Below are positions 33,688-44,600 of a stretch of 64,000 bases of DNA, piece after piece; positions within the stretch are counted from its first letter, which is position 1; each line of letters begins with the position of its first letter. This DNA is from Persicaria tinctoria (taxonomy: Eukaryota > Streptophyta > Magnoliopsida > Caryophyllales > Polygonaceae). Location of the stretch: positions 71,012,627 to 71,076,626 of the forward strand of contig JBANSL010000004.1 in the NCBI GenBank assembly GCA_037127255.1, given 5' to 3'. The translations under genes and the position numbers were made by a program. The notes under the pieces were generated by a model, which did not search any database, was not told the DNA's origin, and saw only the letters and a list, made by a program, of their open reading frames with translations.

Positions 33688-34465
33688 ATGAGTGTTTTAA
33701 AGGGATATACAAAGCGTATGTTCTGAATTGTCACTTTGTAAATGCAACAAAGTTACAACATGTTTACTTCCTAGCAAACTGTGTGACTGAACTTTTCGGT
33801 GTTGACCTTCCAACGGCATACCTACATGCTTTTACATTCATTCGACAATTGGCTATGATTTTGAGAGATGCACTGAACACAAAGACTAAGGTCAGTTGAC
33901 TTGATGCGCTCTCTCTCCCCTTCTTGCTCCTCTGTGTTTCAGATTATGTTGCTAGATTGACTGGATGATCTTATATTTTAAACTTACTTTTCTTTTTCTT
34001 TTTCTAGTTGAGTTTCTCTCCCTTGGTTGATTTTATTTCAGTTTATTATTCATGAAATATTGGGAGTGTATATAAGGATTGAGAAAATGAATAGGTTGTT
34101 GCTTGTGTAATAATATCATTGAGTGAATTGTGATATGTCAATACATGTTAGGGTGATAATTTTTGTGTGATAAAAATTCTTACTGCCCTTTTCATGCATT
34201 TTAGGAAGCATTCCGAAAGGTTTATGAATGGAAGTATATAAATTGCCTGGAGCTTTGGATTGTAGCCATCTGTACTTATGGTTCAGAAGCTGATTTTAAG
34301 CCCCTTGCTTATCCATTGACTCAAATCATCTATGGAGTAGCCCGGCTGGTTCCCACTGCCAGATACTTTCCTCTCCGGCTGCGTTGTGTTAGAATGCTTA
34401 ACCGAATTGTTGCATTCACCAATACTTTCATACCAGTTTCATTCTTGCTTTTGGATATGCTGGAT
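33688..34465 (+). pseudogene. NOC2 (nucleolar complex protein 2) gene fragment, two exons
   Basis: Exon 33688-33890 (between TGTGTAG and GTCAGT splice sites) reads ECFKGIYKAYVLNCHFVNAT followed by LQHVYFLANCVTELFGVDLP. Exon 34205-34465 (after TTTTAG) reads [18 protein letters not shown] and [20 protein letters not shown]. These are consecutive segments of the NOC2 family, nucleolar proteins that help export pre-60S ribosomal particles. Reading frame and splice sites are kept across the intron, but the second exon runs into TAG at about 34466 where splicing would be expected. The remaining exons are absent. Confidence 0.88.
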
Positions 34466-34533
34466 TAGATCTACTGTTTTATTTTGATTAGGTTTCACTA
34501 ATGCCTTTTTTTAATTAACATGAGCATTTCCAG

Positions 34534-34826
34534 AAGTATTATGACTCTGTCATGCCTTACTTGAAGACTATTTTGATTAATGCAACCGACAAGTCTAACC
34601 GAATGTTGCGTGCAAAAGCAATGGAATGCATTAGTTTAGTTGGAATGGCCGTGGGCAAGGAAAAGTTCAGGAATGATGCTAAGCAGGTTGTTTATGATTG
34701 CTTGTGTGTGTTATCCTTTCTTGTAGTTTAAATGATCTATGCTTTAATTTGATGTCATGATAGTTGTCCTAAAACTAATTTGTAAATGTAATTGCATTCA
34801 AGGTTATGGAAGTGCTCATGTCTAAG
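34534..34826 (+). pseudogene. Importin-5 (karyopherin beta-3) gene fragment, two exons
   Basis: Exon 34534-34686 reads YYDSVMPYLKTILINATDKS followed by NRMLRAKAMECISLVGMAVG, flanked by TTTCCAG and GTTGTT. The next exon starts at 34803 after TTCAAG with VMEVLMSK. Both are consecutive in importin-5/KPNB3, the HEAT-repeat nuclear import receptor for ribosomal proteins and other cargo. The second exon is cut off after eight codons by the start of the GAGTTGTGCAACTC array. It directly follows the NOC2 fragment, only about 70 bases away, so two unrelated genes have been joined. Confidence 0.88.
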
Positions 34827-34828
34827 AA

Positions 34829-34975
34829 CGAGTTGTGCAACTCTAAGACCGAGTTGTGCAACTCTAAGACCGAGTTGTGCAACTCTAAAGACCGAGTTGT
34901 GCAACTCTAAAGACCGAGTTGTGCAACTCTTAAGACCGAGTTGTGCAACTCTTAAGACGGAGTTGTGCAACTCTT
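34829..34975 (+). repeat. Seven-copy ~21-bp tandem array, core GAGTTGTGCAACTC
   Basis: Seven copies of GAGTTGTGCAACTC are spaced 21-22 bases apart and joined by TAAGACC-type linkers. The core has dyad symmetry (GAGTTG/CAACTC around TG). It begins inside the importin-5 exon. The copies are nearly identical, so expansion was recent compared with the other arrays. Confidence 0.95.
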
Positions 34976-37600
34976 TTGGCCTTGCATTTCTGAGTGGACT
35001 AAAGTAATTTTAAGATGACAAATTCTTCTTGACAGGTTTTGGGAAAATGCCAGGCTATGAGCATATATTCACAGACTTCCTGCTGAACCTGACAGAAAGC
35101 AAGCACAAAGAAGCACCAACCTTGGTCATGTAGAGAAGATGGAGATTCTGAGTGGGATTGTTGACATGAAAAATGGGTCTTCTCTTTTACAGATATTTAA
35201 TTTCAGGCATTTATCTTCTTGGTCATTGATGTTGCCATTATCACTTCAAATCTTCGATCATAAAGGTAAAATCTTGCCATACCAATCCTGAGATCTTGCC
35301 TTTCTGGAAATTGCAATTTCAGTTGGTTATGAATCAAGTAGGTGATTTATCTAACATTGCTTTTCTATGTTTTGAAAAAATGCTCATCCTACTTGATGAA
35401 AGAAATACCAGGACGATTTTCATTTATGCGGAAAATATCAAGAAACCAATTGTAAACTAACCAACTCTGGATGATGTGGGATGTGCGACACTGCGAATGA
35501 TAGTAGCATTTTCTTTGATTTATATAGGGTTTAATATCTTCAGCTCATAAAGTAACTGAACTCACCTTTTGCACGTAATTAGATTTTAGAAAATAATTAC
35601 CATGATTTTCTCTTGATTCAAAATATAGCTTTCATAGTGATGACTCAAGAGAGATCTTCTGGCAGGGGATTCTCATATGATAGTTGCTTGTGACTGCAGA
35701 GTCAAGGCAAGTGTTTGGCTAATTCATGTGGGGCTTTGCATTGTGATCATGTTATGAAGTCAAAATCATCTAGAAGCAAGTGCAATTCCGCAGCTGCTTT
35801 GAGAAATCGCCACACGTGTGAGGTCACTTTTCATGCTTTTGTTATTATTACTTCCAATTTCAGAAGCCACTTTGTCCAATTGGTATTATATGAAATGCAG
35901 AAACTAGCACACGGCTGCTTTCCAGTCAGCGGAGGACCATCATCAATCTGTTTTCATGGTACCACCATGTTTGGAAAATCAATTCATTCCTTCCAACTTA
36001 AATCTTCTTAGTTTTGAGGTTCTGCTTATGTTTGGCTCAATTCTGGAAAGCTGTGGTTGATCTGTAAACTTCCTACTTTTCTACGCTTCACTCGATATTA
36101 TATTTATATAACATTTTTCGCGAAACATTGCTGAATTTAAGTTTTTGAACAAATACTTTGTGCATATTTTTTTTAAGGAAAATACTTATGCATATAATTC
36201 TAAACATATTTCCACCCCTGAAATATTTGAAATCAAAATTACAGAAGAGGAAGTAGCTGTTAAAAGGGCCAACCCGAACTCTGTAAAATCTGTCCCAAAA
36301 GGTGCTACTTGATGTTCAACTGGGACTGTCTAATCCCTTGGTTTTTTTCTGTCTTCTAATCTATTTGTCACTGCTTCTAATTTCCTTTTCGTTTGGTTTG
36401 ATTTCAATGAATAGAGTTGTTTATGCACCAATTATGTGACTGTGACGCTCATACTTGTTCTGGGGAAATCAAACCGTTTTCAAGAGGTGGACGGGTTAGT
36501 TAGCATTGCTTCTTCAAATTTGAAACATAAAGGTCTTCTGCAGCTTGCTTGATCACATTTATTTTTAACCCCCATTAGATGTCTATATGAGATTTAAGTT
36601 TTGAATGGTTGGCTCACAAAAATGATTTGCATCTCCTCTAACCTTTTTTGCTAAATTTATTTGGATGTGCAGAAACAGCCCAGTGTGTTGTACTTGACTA
36701 TGTCAATCCTGACTTTGATGCTTCTTCCGCTATTCTATGTAATTGTTTGTTTGCATCATATTCATAGGTAATCCTCTATCTTTCCCCTCCTAAACTAAAA
36801 TTATTCTCCAACAAATAATCCCTCACAATCATTGCTCTTGGTTTCTTAGTCCAGAAGCTAAGGCGGATAACAAAGTTTCAAAGGAAAGCAAAATCATCTT
36901 AACTGGTAATTTTACAGTTAATCATGTTGAAATGTCATTCAGAATGTTAGTTCGACTGCTAAATATGCATTGTGAAAGTAGACAGATAATTGACATGTAT
37001 CTTGTGTCTGGTAGGGGCTCTAACCACAGCTAAAGTTGAGCACGTCATTTTCTTCTTCCATTCAGAAGCTCTTGGTCTCATCTGGAAGCAGGAACTTGAG
37101 ACGAGCGATTGCATTGAAACACCTTTTGACTTCTGTGGTAATCAGTTGTTCCTTCCTGGACTGATGTGAAGATAACTTAGGAGATAGAAGACTGTAAAAT
37201 GAACGTCAATCACTCTGAAACATAGCTTCGTATAGTCTTTTGGTCAATTACATTTAGAAACAATGGATTTGTTCATACATGTAAAACGAAGTTACATGGA
37301 GAAACACAAGCCTCATTTTGTTTGTGCAGGATAAAGTGCTGTCATTTTTGCAAGCACAAGTAGCTGGATCTCATGAACCTTCATCTAGCATGGATAACCA
37401 AAATGACACTGGCTACTCTACTCGGAAACGCGCTAGATCTGATTGTGGAAACTACAACCTGAAAGCGACTCAAGTTGTGCTAAATCTGATTTGTGTTATG
37501 ACCCAAAACTGAGCTATTTGAATACGGGCTAGATGGCTAAAAGAAAGCCATGAAAAATATAGTGAACAAATGGACAAATGACTGTCATAGAGCGCAAAAC
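34976..37600 (+). other. Exon-like but unidentified stretch
   Basis: The base composition and scattered short open readings with plausible splice sites look like decayed genic DNA. Examples are MPGYEHIFTDFLLNLTESKH at about 35050-35110, LTMSILTLMLLPLFYVIVCL (hydrophobic) at about 36700-36760, HVIFFFHSEALGLIWKQEL at about 37045-37100, and DKVLSFLQAQVAGSHEPSS at about 37330-37390. I do not recognise any of them. They could be further captured exons or the decayed remainder of one gene. Confidence 0.35.
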
Positions 37601-37624
37601 TTATTTAATAAACTAACAAAGTTG

Positions 37625-37715
37625 TTGTCACTCCTAATAATGGTGTCAGCACTAACGGTATAACCCCTGATAGCGGTGTCAGCACTAACGGTGTCAACAC
37701 TAATATATCTTATTT
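37625..37715 (+). repeat. Short tandem repeat GGTGTCAGCACTAACGGT
   Basis: About four imperfect units of TAATGGTGTCAGCACTAACGG are arranged head to tail, spaced 18-36 bases. No coding role is evident. Confidence 0.7.
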
Positions 37716-37799
37716 TTTCACTTTTTTTTAATGCTATAGGATATGTTACAAGTATTAGATTTCTATCTCTCGTCTAGTACTTATTTAGCTTTTAAAAAA

Positions 37800-37822
37800 G
37801 CCTCTTAGCTCAATGGTATATG
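37800..37822 (+). other. Truncated tRNA-like 5' segment
   Basis: GCCTCTTAGCTCAATGGTAT repeats the first 20 or so bases of the minus-strand tRNA-like sequence at 17567-17636 (GCCTATTAGCTCAAAATGGT). It passes straight into TGTGCACAAC, the first unit of the array. Only box A survives; the T arm is lost. Confidence 0.55.
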
Positions 37823-38397
37823 TGCACAACATTATGTTATATTTGCACAATATAGTGTTATATGTGCACAACATCAAGTTATATTTGCACAACAAAAAGC
37901 GCTGACACGAAAAGTGGAATTTTAGTTTGAATGTGCAATTTTAGTTGAGATTGGTTTAGATGAGAAAATTAGGCAAGAAAGTTGCACGACTCTGTCTGAA
38001 GAGTTGCACGACTCTGTGTTAAGAGTTGCACGACTCTGCTTTAAGAGTTGCACGACTCTGTTTTAAGAGTTGCACGACGCTGTTGTAAGAGTTGCACGAC
38101 ACTGTTGTAAGAGTTGCACGACTCTGTTGTAAGAGTTGCACGACGCTCTTATTTTTGCTCAATAATTCTTTATTTTTGCGCAACAATCGAGACTTGTGAA
38201 ATTGTGTCTCCACATAATCTTATTTTTTGTAAATATAATTTTATACTTTTTAATAGATTATTGCACAACATGGTTTTATTTTTGCTCATCAATAGAGCAA
38301 AATTGCACAACATGGGGGATTGGTGAAATTTTGCTCTACACTAAACTAAAAGCTACTATATAATATAAACTTTTTTTTATAGGATATCATACTTATT
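37822..38397 (+). repeat. TGCACAAC repeats and eight-copy 22-bp AGAGTTGCACGACTCTG array
   Basis: 37822-37900 has four loosely spaced TGTGCACAACAT/TTGCACAAC units. 37981-38150 has eight copies of AGAGTTGCACGACTCTGTTTTA at a 22-base period, with AGAGT/ACTCT arms. 38150-38335 is one copy of a roughly 200-base unit (TTTTTGCTCAACAAT, CGAGACTTGTGAAATTG, TGGGGGATTGGTGAAATTTT) that recurs at 39710-40035 and 46430-46670. The array is interrupted by the CACTA insertion at 38398. Confidence 0.88.
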
Positions 38398-39609
38398 CAC
38401 TAGTACAAATATAGGGGGTGGAGCACGGTAAGTTGGGTACGGTTTTTGACAAGCGTGCTTATTTTTTTATTTTAAGCACAGTTTTATATTAAAAGTGTGT
38501 TCCCAACCCCAAATTCAACTAAAAGCAACACGCTTTTCCATAAAACCGTTCTCGTTTATTTCTCAGAAAATATTTAGACCGGTTTTCGTGTAAAGCGCGC
38601 TTAAAAAAACTTAAAACGAACACGGTTTAATTTCCAAAGTGTGTTCCCAAAACCAGATTTGACTAAAACAAACACCCTTTGCTATAAAACCGTTCTCGTT
38701 TGTTTGTAAAAAAATATTTAACTCGGTTTCGTGTAAAGCGTGCTTAAAAAAATTACAACGAACACGGTTTAATTCTCAAAGTGTGTTCCCAAAATCAAAT
38801 TTAACTAAAACGAACACGCTTTTCCATAAAACCGTTCTCATTTATTTATGAAAACTAGTAAGCTTGGTTTTCATTTGAAGCGTGCTTAAAAATAAATTAA
38901 AACGAACACGGTTTCATTTTACAAGTGTGTTCCCAAAACCATTTTAACTAAAATCAACACGCTTTTCTATAGAACCGTTCTCGTTTGTTTATAAAGAAAT
39001 AATTAGCTCGGTTTTCATGTAAAGCGTGCTTAAAAAAATTAAAACGAACACAGTTTTATAAGAAAAGTGTCTTCCCAAAACCAAATTTAACTAGTGGGAA
39101 CACATTTTTCTTTTAAAGCGTTCTCATTTATTTTTAGTAATTAGATTTAGTAAATGCACAAAGTTACAACAAAATTCCGTAGCTCGGGTGGCAGGAGTGT
39201 AAAGTGGACGAATTCAGTTTGAGGGTGCAAGAGGTCTTGGGTTCGACTCTTGGTTCGAGGGTGCAAGAGGTCTTGAGAGAAATATGAAAGAGCACACTTT
39301 TTATTTAAAGCGTGCTTACAGAAATATGAAAGAGCACACTCTTCTTTTAAAGCGTTCTTATTATTAAGCACGGTTTAAAAAAAAGTGTGCTAAAACTTGT
39401 TTTTTAGCACACTTCAATTGAAACGTTCTTATAATTGGTCATATGGCAATTTTAAGAACGCTTCAACACAAAACCGTGCTTAAAATATGGGATCACGGTT
39501 AAATAGTAAGTGTACTTGTTTGGGAGCGCACTCACTATAAGCACGGTACGAGAAGTGTGCTCCCATGCATAAAAAAAAGCGCGCTCTGGTCTCCCCTTTT
39601 GTACTAGTG
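38398..39609. mobile_element. Non-autonomous CACTA element, 1.2 kb, TSD ATT
   Basis: Both ends are CACTAGTACAAA (reading inwards), flanked by ATT at 38395-38397 and 39610-39612, the 3-bp TSD of the CACTA superfamily. The interior holds repeated roughly 120-base units with GTGTGTTCCCAAAACC, CGAACACGGTTT and AAGCGTGCTTAAAAA, the expected subterminal repeats, in both orientations toward the right. No transposase is present. A tRNA-like segment lies at about 39176-39260. It is inserted within the 200-base TGCACAAC repeat unit. Confidence 0.93.
39176..39260 (+). other. tRNA-like / SINE-head-like segment inside the CACTA element
   Basis: CGTAGCTCGGGTGGCAGGAG resembles box A and TCTTGGGTTCGACTC resembles box B, spaced as in tRNA-derived SINEs. 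The intervening anticodon arm does not fold canonically, and part (GGGTGCAAGAGGTCTTG) is duplicated downstream. It is probably a relic of a SINE captured or hit by the CACTA element. Confidence 0.45.
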
Positions 39610-39612
39610 ATT

Positions 39613-40035
39613 GCTGATAAGCATGAAATTATATATAAAAAAATTAATTAAAAAATTGATATTGTTTTATACTTTTTATCATCATAAAATAATCCAACCT
39701 AATAATAAATGAAATATTTTTGCACAACATGCTCTTATTTTTGCTCAACAATTCTTTATTTTTGCACAACAATCGAGACTTGTGAAATTGTGTCTCCACA
39801 TAATCTTATTTTTTGTAAATATAATTTTATACTTTTTAATAGATTATTGGATAACACGGTTTTATTTTTGCTCATCAATAGAGTAAAATTGCACAGCACG
39901 GGGGATTGGTGAAATTTTGCTCAACATCATGCTATTTTTGCTCAACAATAGGTTATTTTTTGCACAACAATAGAGACTTGAGAAATTGTTCTCACCATGA
40001 TTTTATTTTTTCTCAATATAATTTCATACTTTCTC
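39613..40035 (+). repeat. Continuation of the TGCACAAC-containing ~200-bp repeat
   Basis: Two further imperfect units of the same repeat as at 38150-38335, containing TTTTTGCTCAACAATAGG, GACTTG(T/A)GAAATTG and CTCAATATAATTTCATACTT. Its end AATAAATTA (40036-40044) is the target site of the MULE, and the same text continues at 46422 after it. Confidence 0.85.
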
Positions 40036-40203
40036 AATAAATTAGGGCGGTGAGTTGGGCACCCGCATACGCATCCTGGATGTGCGGCACCCGCGTACAC
40101 ATCCAGGATGTGCACCAGGTGACATGCCAGCGGGATTTGCCACACGTGTGGAGTGAAGGATTTTAAAAAAATTAAAAACGTAAATAATAAATAAAATAAA
40201 ATA

Positions 40204-40657
40204 TTATAGTTATATAAAATAAAAAAATAAAAAAATTTAGTTATATAAAATAATAAAATAAAATAAATAATAAATAATAAAAATAATTTGATTATATACA
40301 TAAATAAATCAAGAATTAAATAAAGAAATAGTATAATTAATACATGGATAAATATATATATAAATATATAATAAACAAATAACTATTTATTAAATTAATA
40401 AAAATATAAATATATATAAAAACAATAAAAAATAAATGAATAATTAATAAAAATAATATATTTCATAATTACTTATTATAAAAATTATATATATACATAA
40501 AATAAAAATAATTTGTTTATATAAATAAATAAATGAATAATTAATAAAAATAATATATTTCATAATTACTTATTATAAAAATTATATATAGATACATAAA
40601 ATAAAAATAATTTGTTTATATAAATAAATATTGAATAAAAAAATCTATTTATATAAT

Positions 40658-40711
<54 letters not shown>

Positions 40712-41760
40712 ATATATGTATGTATATATAAATAATATAATCACAAACATAGATAAATAAATTAAATTTATTCATTTATAAATTAATTATTATTAATTAT
40801 ATTAATTTCAAAACTTTAGTAATATTATGTAAATATAAAACTCAATTAAATATAATAAAACAAATAAACATATATGAATTTAAAAATCAATTAAATCTTG
40901 AAATTAGGTAATAACAAAAAATAATGAAAATTAAATTAAATTTTATTGGGTATTTATGTAAATAAAAATATACATAATTAATACATAAATAAAAATAGTA
41001 AAAAAAATGAATAGTTAATATGTATATATATAATTAATATACAAAAATATATGTATAATTAATAAATTGGTAAAAAATAATAAAAAAATATAATTTATTT
41101 ATTTATTTATTGCATTGAATTTTTATTGTTTTATAAATTTTTGATTTTTTTTAAATAAATTAATTTATTATATTTATTATTTATTGTTTTATATGTTTTT
41201 TAGTCATAAATAAATTTATTTTATTTAATTTTTACTATTCTTATTTTTATTTTTATTTGTTATATTTTTTTCTACTTTATTATAATTGTATTTGTTTTTA
41301 TGAAATTAATAAATTTATTCTATTTATTATTCATTGTATTATATATTTTTTAATTTTATAAACTAAAAAATATATTTTATTTTGTATGATCTTTTTCAGT
41401 TAAAGATATGTATAATTAATAAATTGGTAAAAAATAATAAAACATAAATAAAAAAATTATTTATTTATAATTAATAAATTTGATTTTTGTTGTAAATAAA
41501 TTAATTTATTATATTTATTTTTTATTGTTTTATATGTTTTTTGTTTTTTAGTCATAAATAAATTTATTTTATTTAATTTTTTCTATTCTTATTTTTATTT
41601 GTTATATTTTTATTCTACTTTATTATAATTGTATTTGTTTTTATGTAAATAAATAAATTTATTCTTTTTCTTATTTATTGTTTTATATATTTTTAATTTT
41701 ATAAATTAAAATTTTTATTTTATTTTTTATGATCTTTTTCAGTTAAACATGTTGGATCTT
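40204..41760. repeat. AT-rich subterminal repeats of the MULE, with TA/TG microsatellite
   Basis: Nearly pure A/T DNA built from ATAAATAAAT- and TTTATTTTAT-like blocks, with local duplications (for example TAATATATTTCATAATTACT at about 40456 and 40550). A (TA)n(TG)n tract lies at 40661-40730. No gene is present. Confidence 0.8.
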
Positions 41761-41869
41761 ATTAATTTGAGAATTAAAATAGATTAATTAACATCTTAAA
41801 CATGGTAGAGAAACAAATTGTGTTATATACCCGAGTCTTTGAAATCAATATTCCCCTTAGCCTCTGTCC

Positions 41870-42320
41870 CGAGCCAGGTCGCAACTAATTCCTCTAGTTT
41901 GATGACACGATCCATCAATTCTTTTTCAGTCTACCTCTTCTTCCGCTAAAACACAACAATTGCACCATTTTCACCGTCATCTTCCATGAATCTCCTCACT
42001 GTCATGAGATCGAACTGCAACTTCTTCAATTCCACATCCGGATGCTTAGGGAAGGCCAGAACTTGCCTCCATATCCCCATGTAGGGTAAAAGTTTGAGGG
42101 GGTGATGTTTTATATGCTCTTTATAGACTAGTCCACAACTGATGGTCCATAATGGTACGCGATTGCATTCGAGCTTCAAATCTTCTTTTATTAATAATCA
42201 ACAGAATTCTCGATGTTGATAACATATAGACGTGCTGGTTTGAGTTAATCGACTCTTCATGCCTAGGAAACGGGGTGGTTGGGACGTACATCGAAAAATA
42301 TATTATGTGATCGACCATAA
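41870..42320 (-). pseudogene. Unidentified coding remnant inside the MULE
   Basis: The minus-strand reading 42179-41946 gives KHHPLKLLPYMGIWRQVLAF followed by PKHPDVELKKLQFDLMTVRR. The overlapping reading from 42318 gives VDHIIYFSMYVPTTPFPRHE. The compositional pattern looks protein-coding, but I do not recognise the family. The upstream part recurs in each of the three tandem blocks. Confidence 0.35.
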
Positions 42321-42352
42321 ACCCTAACCCTAACCCTAAACCCTAAACCCTA

Positions 42353-42385
<33 letters not shown>

Positions 42386-42420
42386 ACCCTAAACCCTAAA
42401 CCCTAAACCTAAACCCTACA
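42318..42420 (+). repeat. Interstitial telomere-like repeat, first copy
   Basis: About 14 units of CCCTAAA mixed with CCCTAA lie within the first tandem block. Shorter versions are at 43232-43292 and 43857-43877. Their position inside a repeated block of a MULE shows that they spread with the block rather than marking a chromosome end. Confidence 0.95.
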
Positions 42421-42513
42421 CATCCTGAATGTGCACTCAGTCTGTGCACATCCTAAATGCGCACAGGGTTCACACACATCCTGGTTGTGTACCCTCTCAT
42501 AACTTAAATAATA

Positions 42514-42750
42514 CTCCCTCTGTTAATTAAAACTTGTCGTTTACTATTCATGCACGTTTTTTTATAATGATAAAAACTATATGAAATATTAACATTTTTT
42601 AAAATTTGTTTTTATAAACTCATAATTAATAGTAACAAGTATAAAATTGTTTAAAAAATATTTAAAAAAAGTTAATATTTTATATAGTTTTTAACACCTC
42701 AAAAAGCGTGCGTGAATAGTAAAACGTCAAGTTTTAATTAACGGAGGGAG
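42514..42750. mobile_element. Stowaway MITE with TA duplication
   Basis: A 237-base element with inverted ends CTCCCTCTGTTAATTAAAAC and its complement (ending TTAACGGAGGGAG), flanked by TA at 42512-42513 and 42751-42752. It is a member of the Tc1/mariner-dependent Stowaway group, related to the one at 50863. The second tandem block shows the empty site at 43385-43386. Confidence 0.95.
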
Positions 42751-43886
42751 TATTAAATTGTATTATTTTACAATCTGTAGTAATATTTTTTAAATACAAT
42801 TCTATTAAATGAAAAATAAATAAATCCCTTTTTTATGTATATTGATTTTTTTATATAAATTATATGAAATTTTACTATTTTTCCATAAAACATGTAACTT
42901 AAATGTCCGATAAATTTACGTCGGTACGCGATGGTTGTTCTCATTTTAAATCTTCTTCAAATTCGGTACTTTGTAGAGTAGTCAAGTCTCCAATTTTTTG
43001 CTGATTTCGGTGGGGAGGTTTATGTTCTTTAGTTAGTGCTTAATCCACAACTAATGGTCCATAATGGTACGCGATTGCATTCGAGCTTCAAATCTTCTTT
43101 TGTTAATAATCAACAGAATTCTCGATGCTGATAATATATAGACGTATTGGTTTGAGTTAATCGACTCTTCATGCCTCGGAAACGGGGTGGTTGGGACGTA
43201 CATCGAAAAATATATTATGTGATCGACCATAAACCCTAACCCTAACCCTAAACCCTAAACCCTAAACCCTAAACCCTAACCCTAAACCCTACACATCCTG
43301 AATGTGCACTCAGTTTGTGCACATCCTAAATGCGCACAGAGTTCACACACATCCTAGTTGTGTACCCTCTAATAACTTAAATAATATTAAATTGTATTAT
43401 TTTACAATCTGTAGTAATATTTTTTAAATACAATTCTATTAAATAAAATATAAATAAATCCCTTTTTTATATATATTGATTTTTTTATAAATTATATGAA
43501 ATTTTACTATTTTTCCATATAACATGTAACTTAAATCTCCGATAAATTTACGTCGGTACGCGATGGTTGTTCTCATTTTAAATCTTCTTCAAATTCGGTA
43601 CTTTGTAGAGTAGTCAAGTCTCCAATTTTTTGCTGATTTCGGTGGGGAGGTTTATGTTCTTCAGTTAGTGCTTAATCCACGGTCCATAATGGTACGCGAT
43701 TGCATTCGAGCTTCAAATCTTCTTTTATTAATAATCAACAGAATTCGCGATGCTGATAACATATAGACGTGCTGGTTTGAGTTAATCGACTCTTCATGCC
43801 TAGGAAACAGGGTGGTTGGGACGTACATCGAAAAATATATTATGTGATCGACCATAAACCCTAACCCTAAACCCTACACATCCTGA

Positions 43887-44600
43887 ATGTGCACATATGA
43901 TCGGATTGTCGACTTATTACATATGGCGCGGATGATCGAGGCGTACTCAGTTGGTCACATGTCGCGTGCACATATGATCGGATTGTCGACTTATTACATG
44001 ACAGTCACAACCCCCGGCACGTCATCCATCTCCCCTCCTGTTGTGAACTCAGCGAAGAAGGGACGCCCGCCTAAGAAGACACAGAACAATATAAGGCGCC
44101 GATTGTCCTTCTTCGAGCATGTAACATTGGAGCGGCGACTGATAACTGCTCCATCATCATCAGACGAGGAGGAACACCCAACGACAGGGACCGATGAGCT
44201 AGAACCTAGTATAGGGAGGGAGGAGCCACAACCTCCCATCGGAAGCGAGCAGCAACATCCGTCGATCGGGGGCGACCCGAGTACACCCAGGTCATCGCGT
44301 GGTTCATGTGCACCACAGAGTGGAGCTAGTCGTCCGTCGAGAGGCAGGGGACGAGGAAGGGGATCATCTATTGCACCATCTCCTTCGCCAGAAACATCAA
44401 CACGTGCTCCAACACGTGGGAGGGGACGTGGGCGTCGAGGTCGTGGGTCATCCAGGGGTACGCCGTCTACGCGCACAGAGGTCTCGAATATCAGCCGTCC
44501 TTTCAACTTTGGCGAAGACAGTCCAGATCCCTTCATGGTCGGATTTATCGACCACGTGCTGGATGTGAGGCCTCATGGAAACTGCGGATTTACCAGCCGT
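43887..44600 (+). pseudogene. C-terminal part of a MULE/OTU-type protein
   Basis: An open frame of 247 codons. It contains the AT-hook-like basic motif KKGRPPKK, a long low-complexity Pro/Ser/Arg/Gly region (RGRGRGRG, GRGRGRRGRG), and then FIDHVLDVRPHGNCGF. The last motif is the entry of the OTU-like cysteine protease domain often found at the C-terminus of plant MULE-associated proteins (normally DGNC followed by FR). Here the Cys is kept but the Asp position reads His, and the domain stops immediately after. The 17 bases CAGCCGTCCTTTCAACT at 44492-44508 recur at 44594-44610, where coding sequence joins AT repeats. The N-terminal transposase is absent, and the start is not meaningful. Confidence 0.6.

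Larger units (their letters stand above)
42133..43876. repeat. Three tandem blocks (~650 bp) each with a telomere-like tract
   Basis: Copies start at about 42133, 43045 and 43677 with GGTCCATAATGGTACGCGAT. Each holds the GTTTGAGTTAATCGACTCTT segment, a CCCTAAA-rich tract and then ACACATCCTGAATGTGCAC. The first copy is longer because of a Stowaway insertion. The third is cut short after the telomere-like tract. Confidence 0.92.

Noticed and set aside
37981..38150. CRISPR array
   Set aside because: The units are contiguous near-identical repeats without unique spacers, in plant nuclear DNA with no cas genes.
42318..42420. Chromosome end or telomere-fusion site
   Set aside because: The tract is short, degenerate, and repeated at the same position in three tandem blocks inside a TIR-bounded MULE, so it moved with the block.
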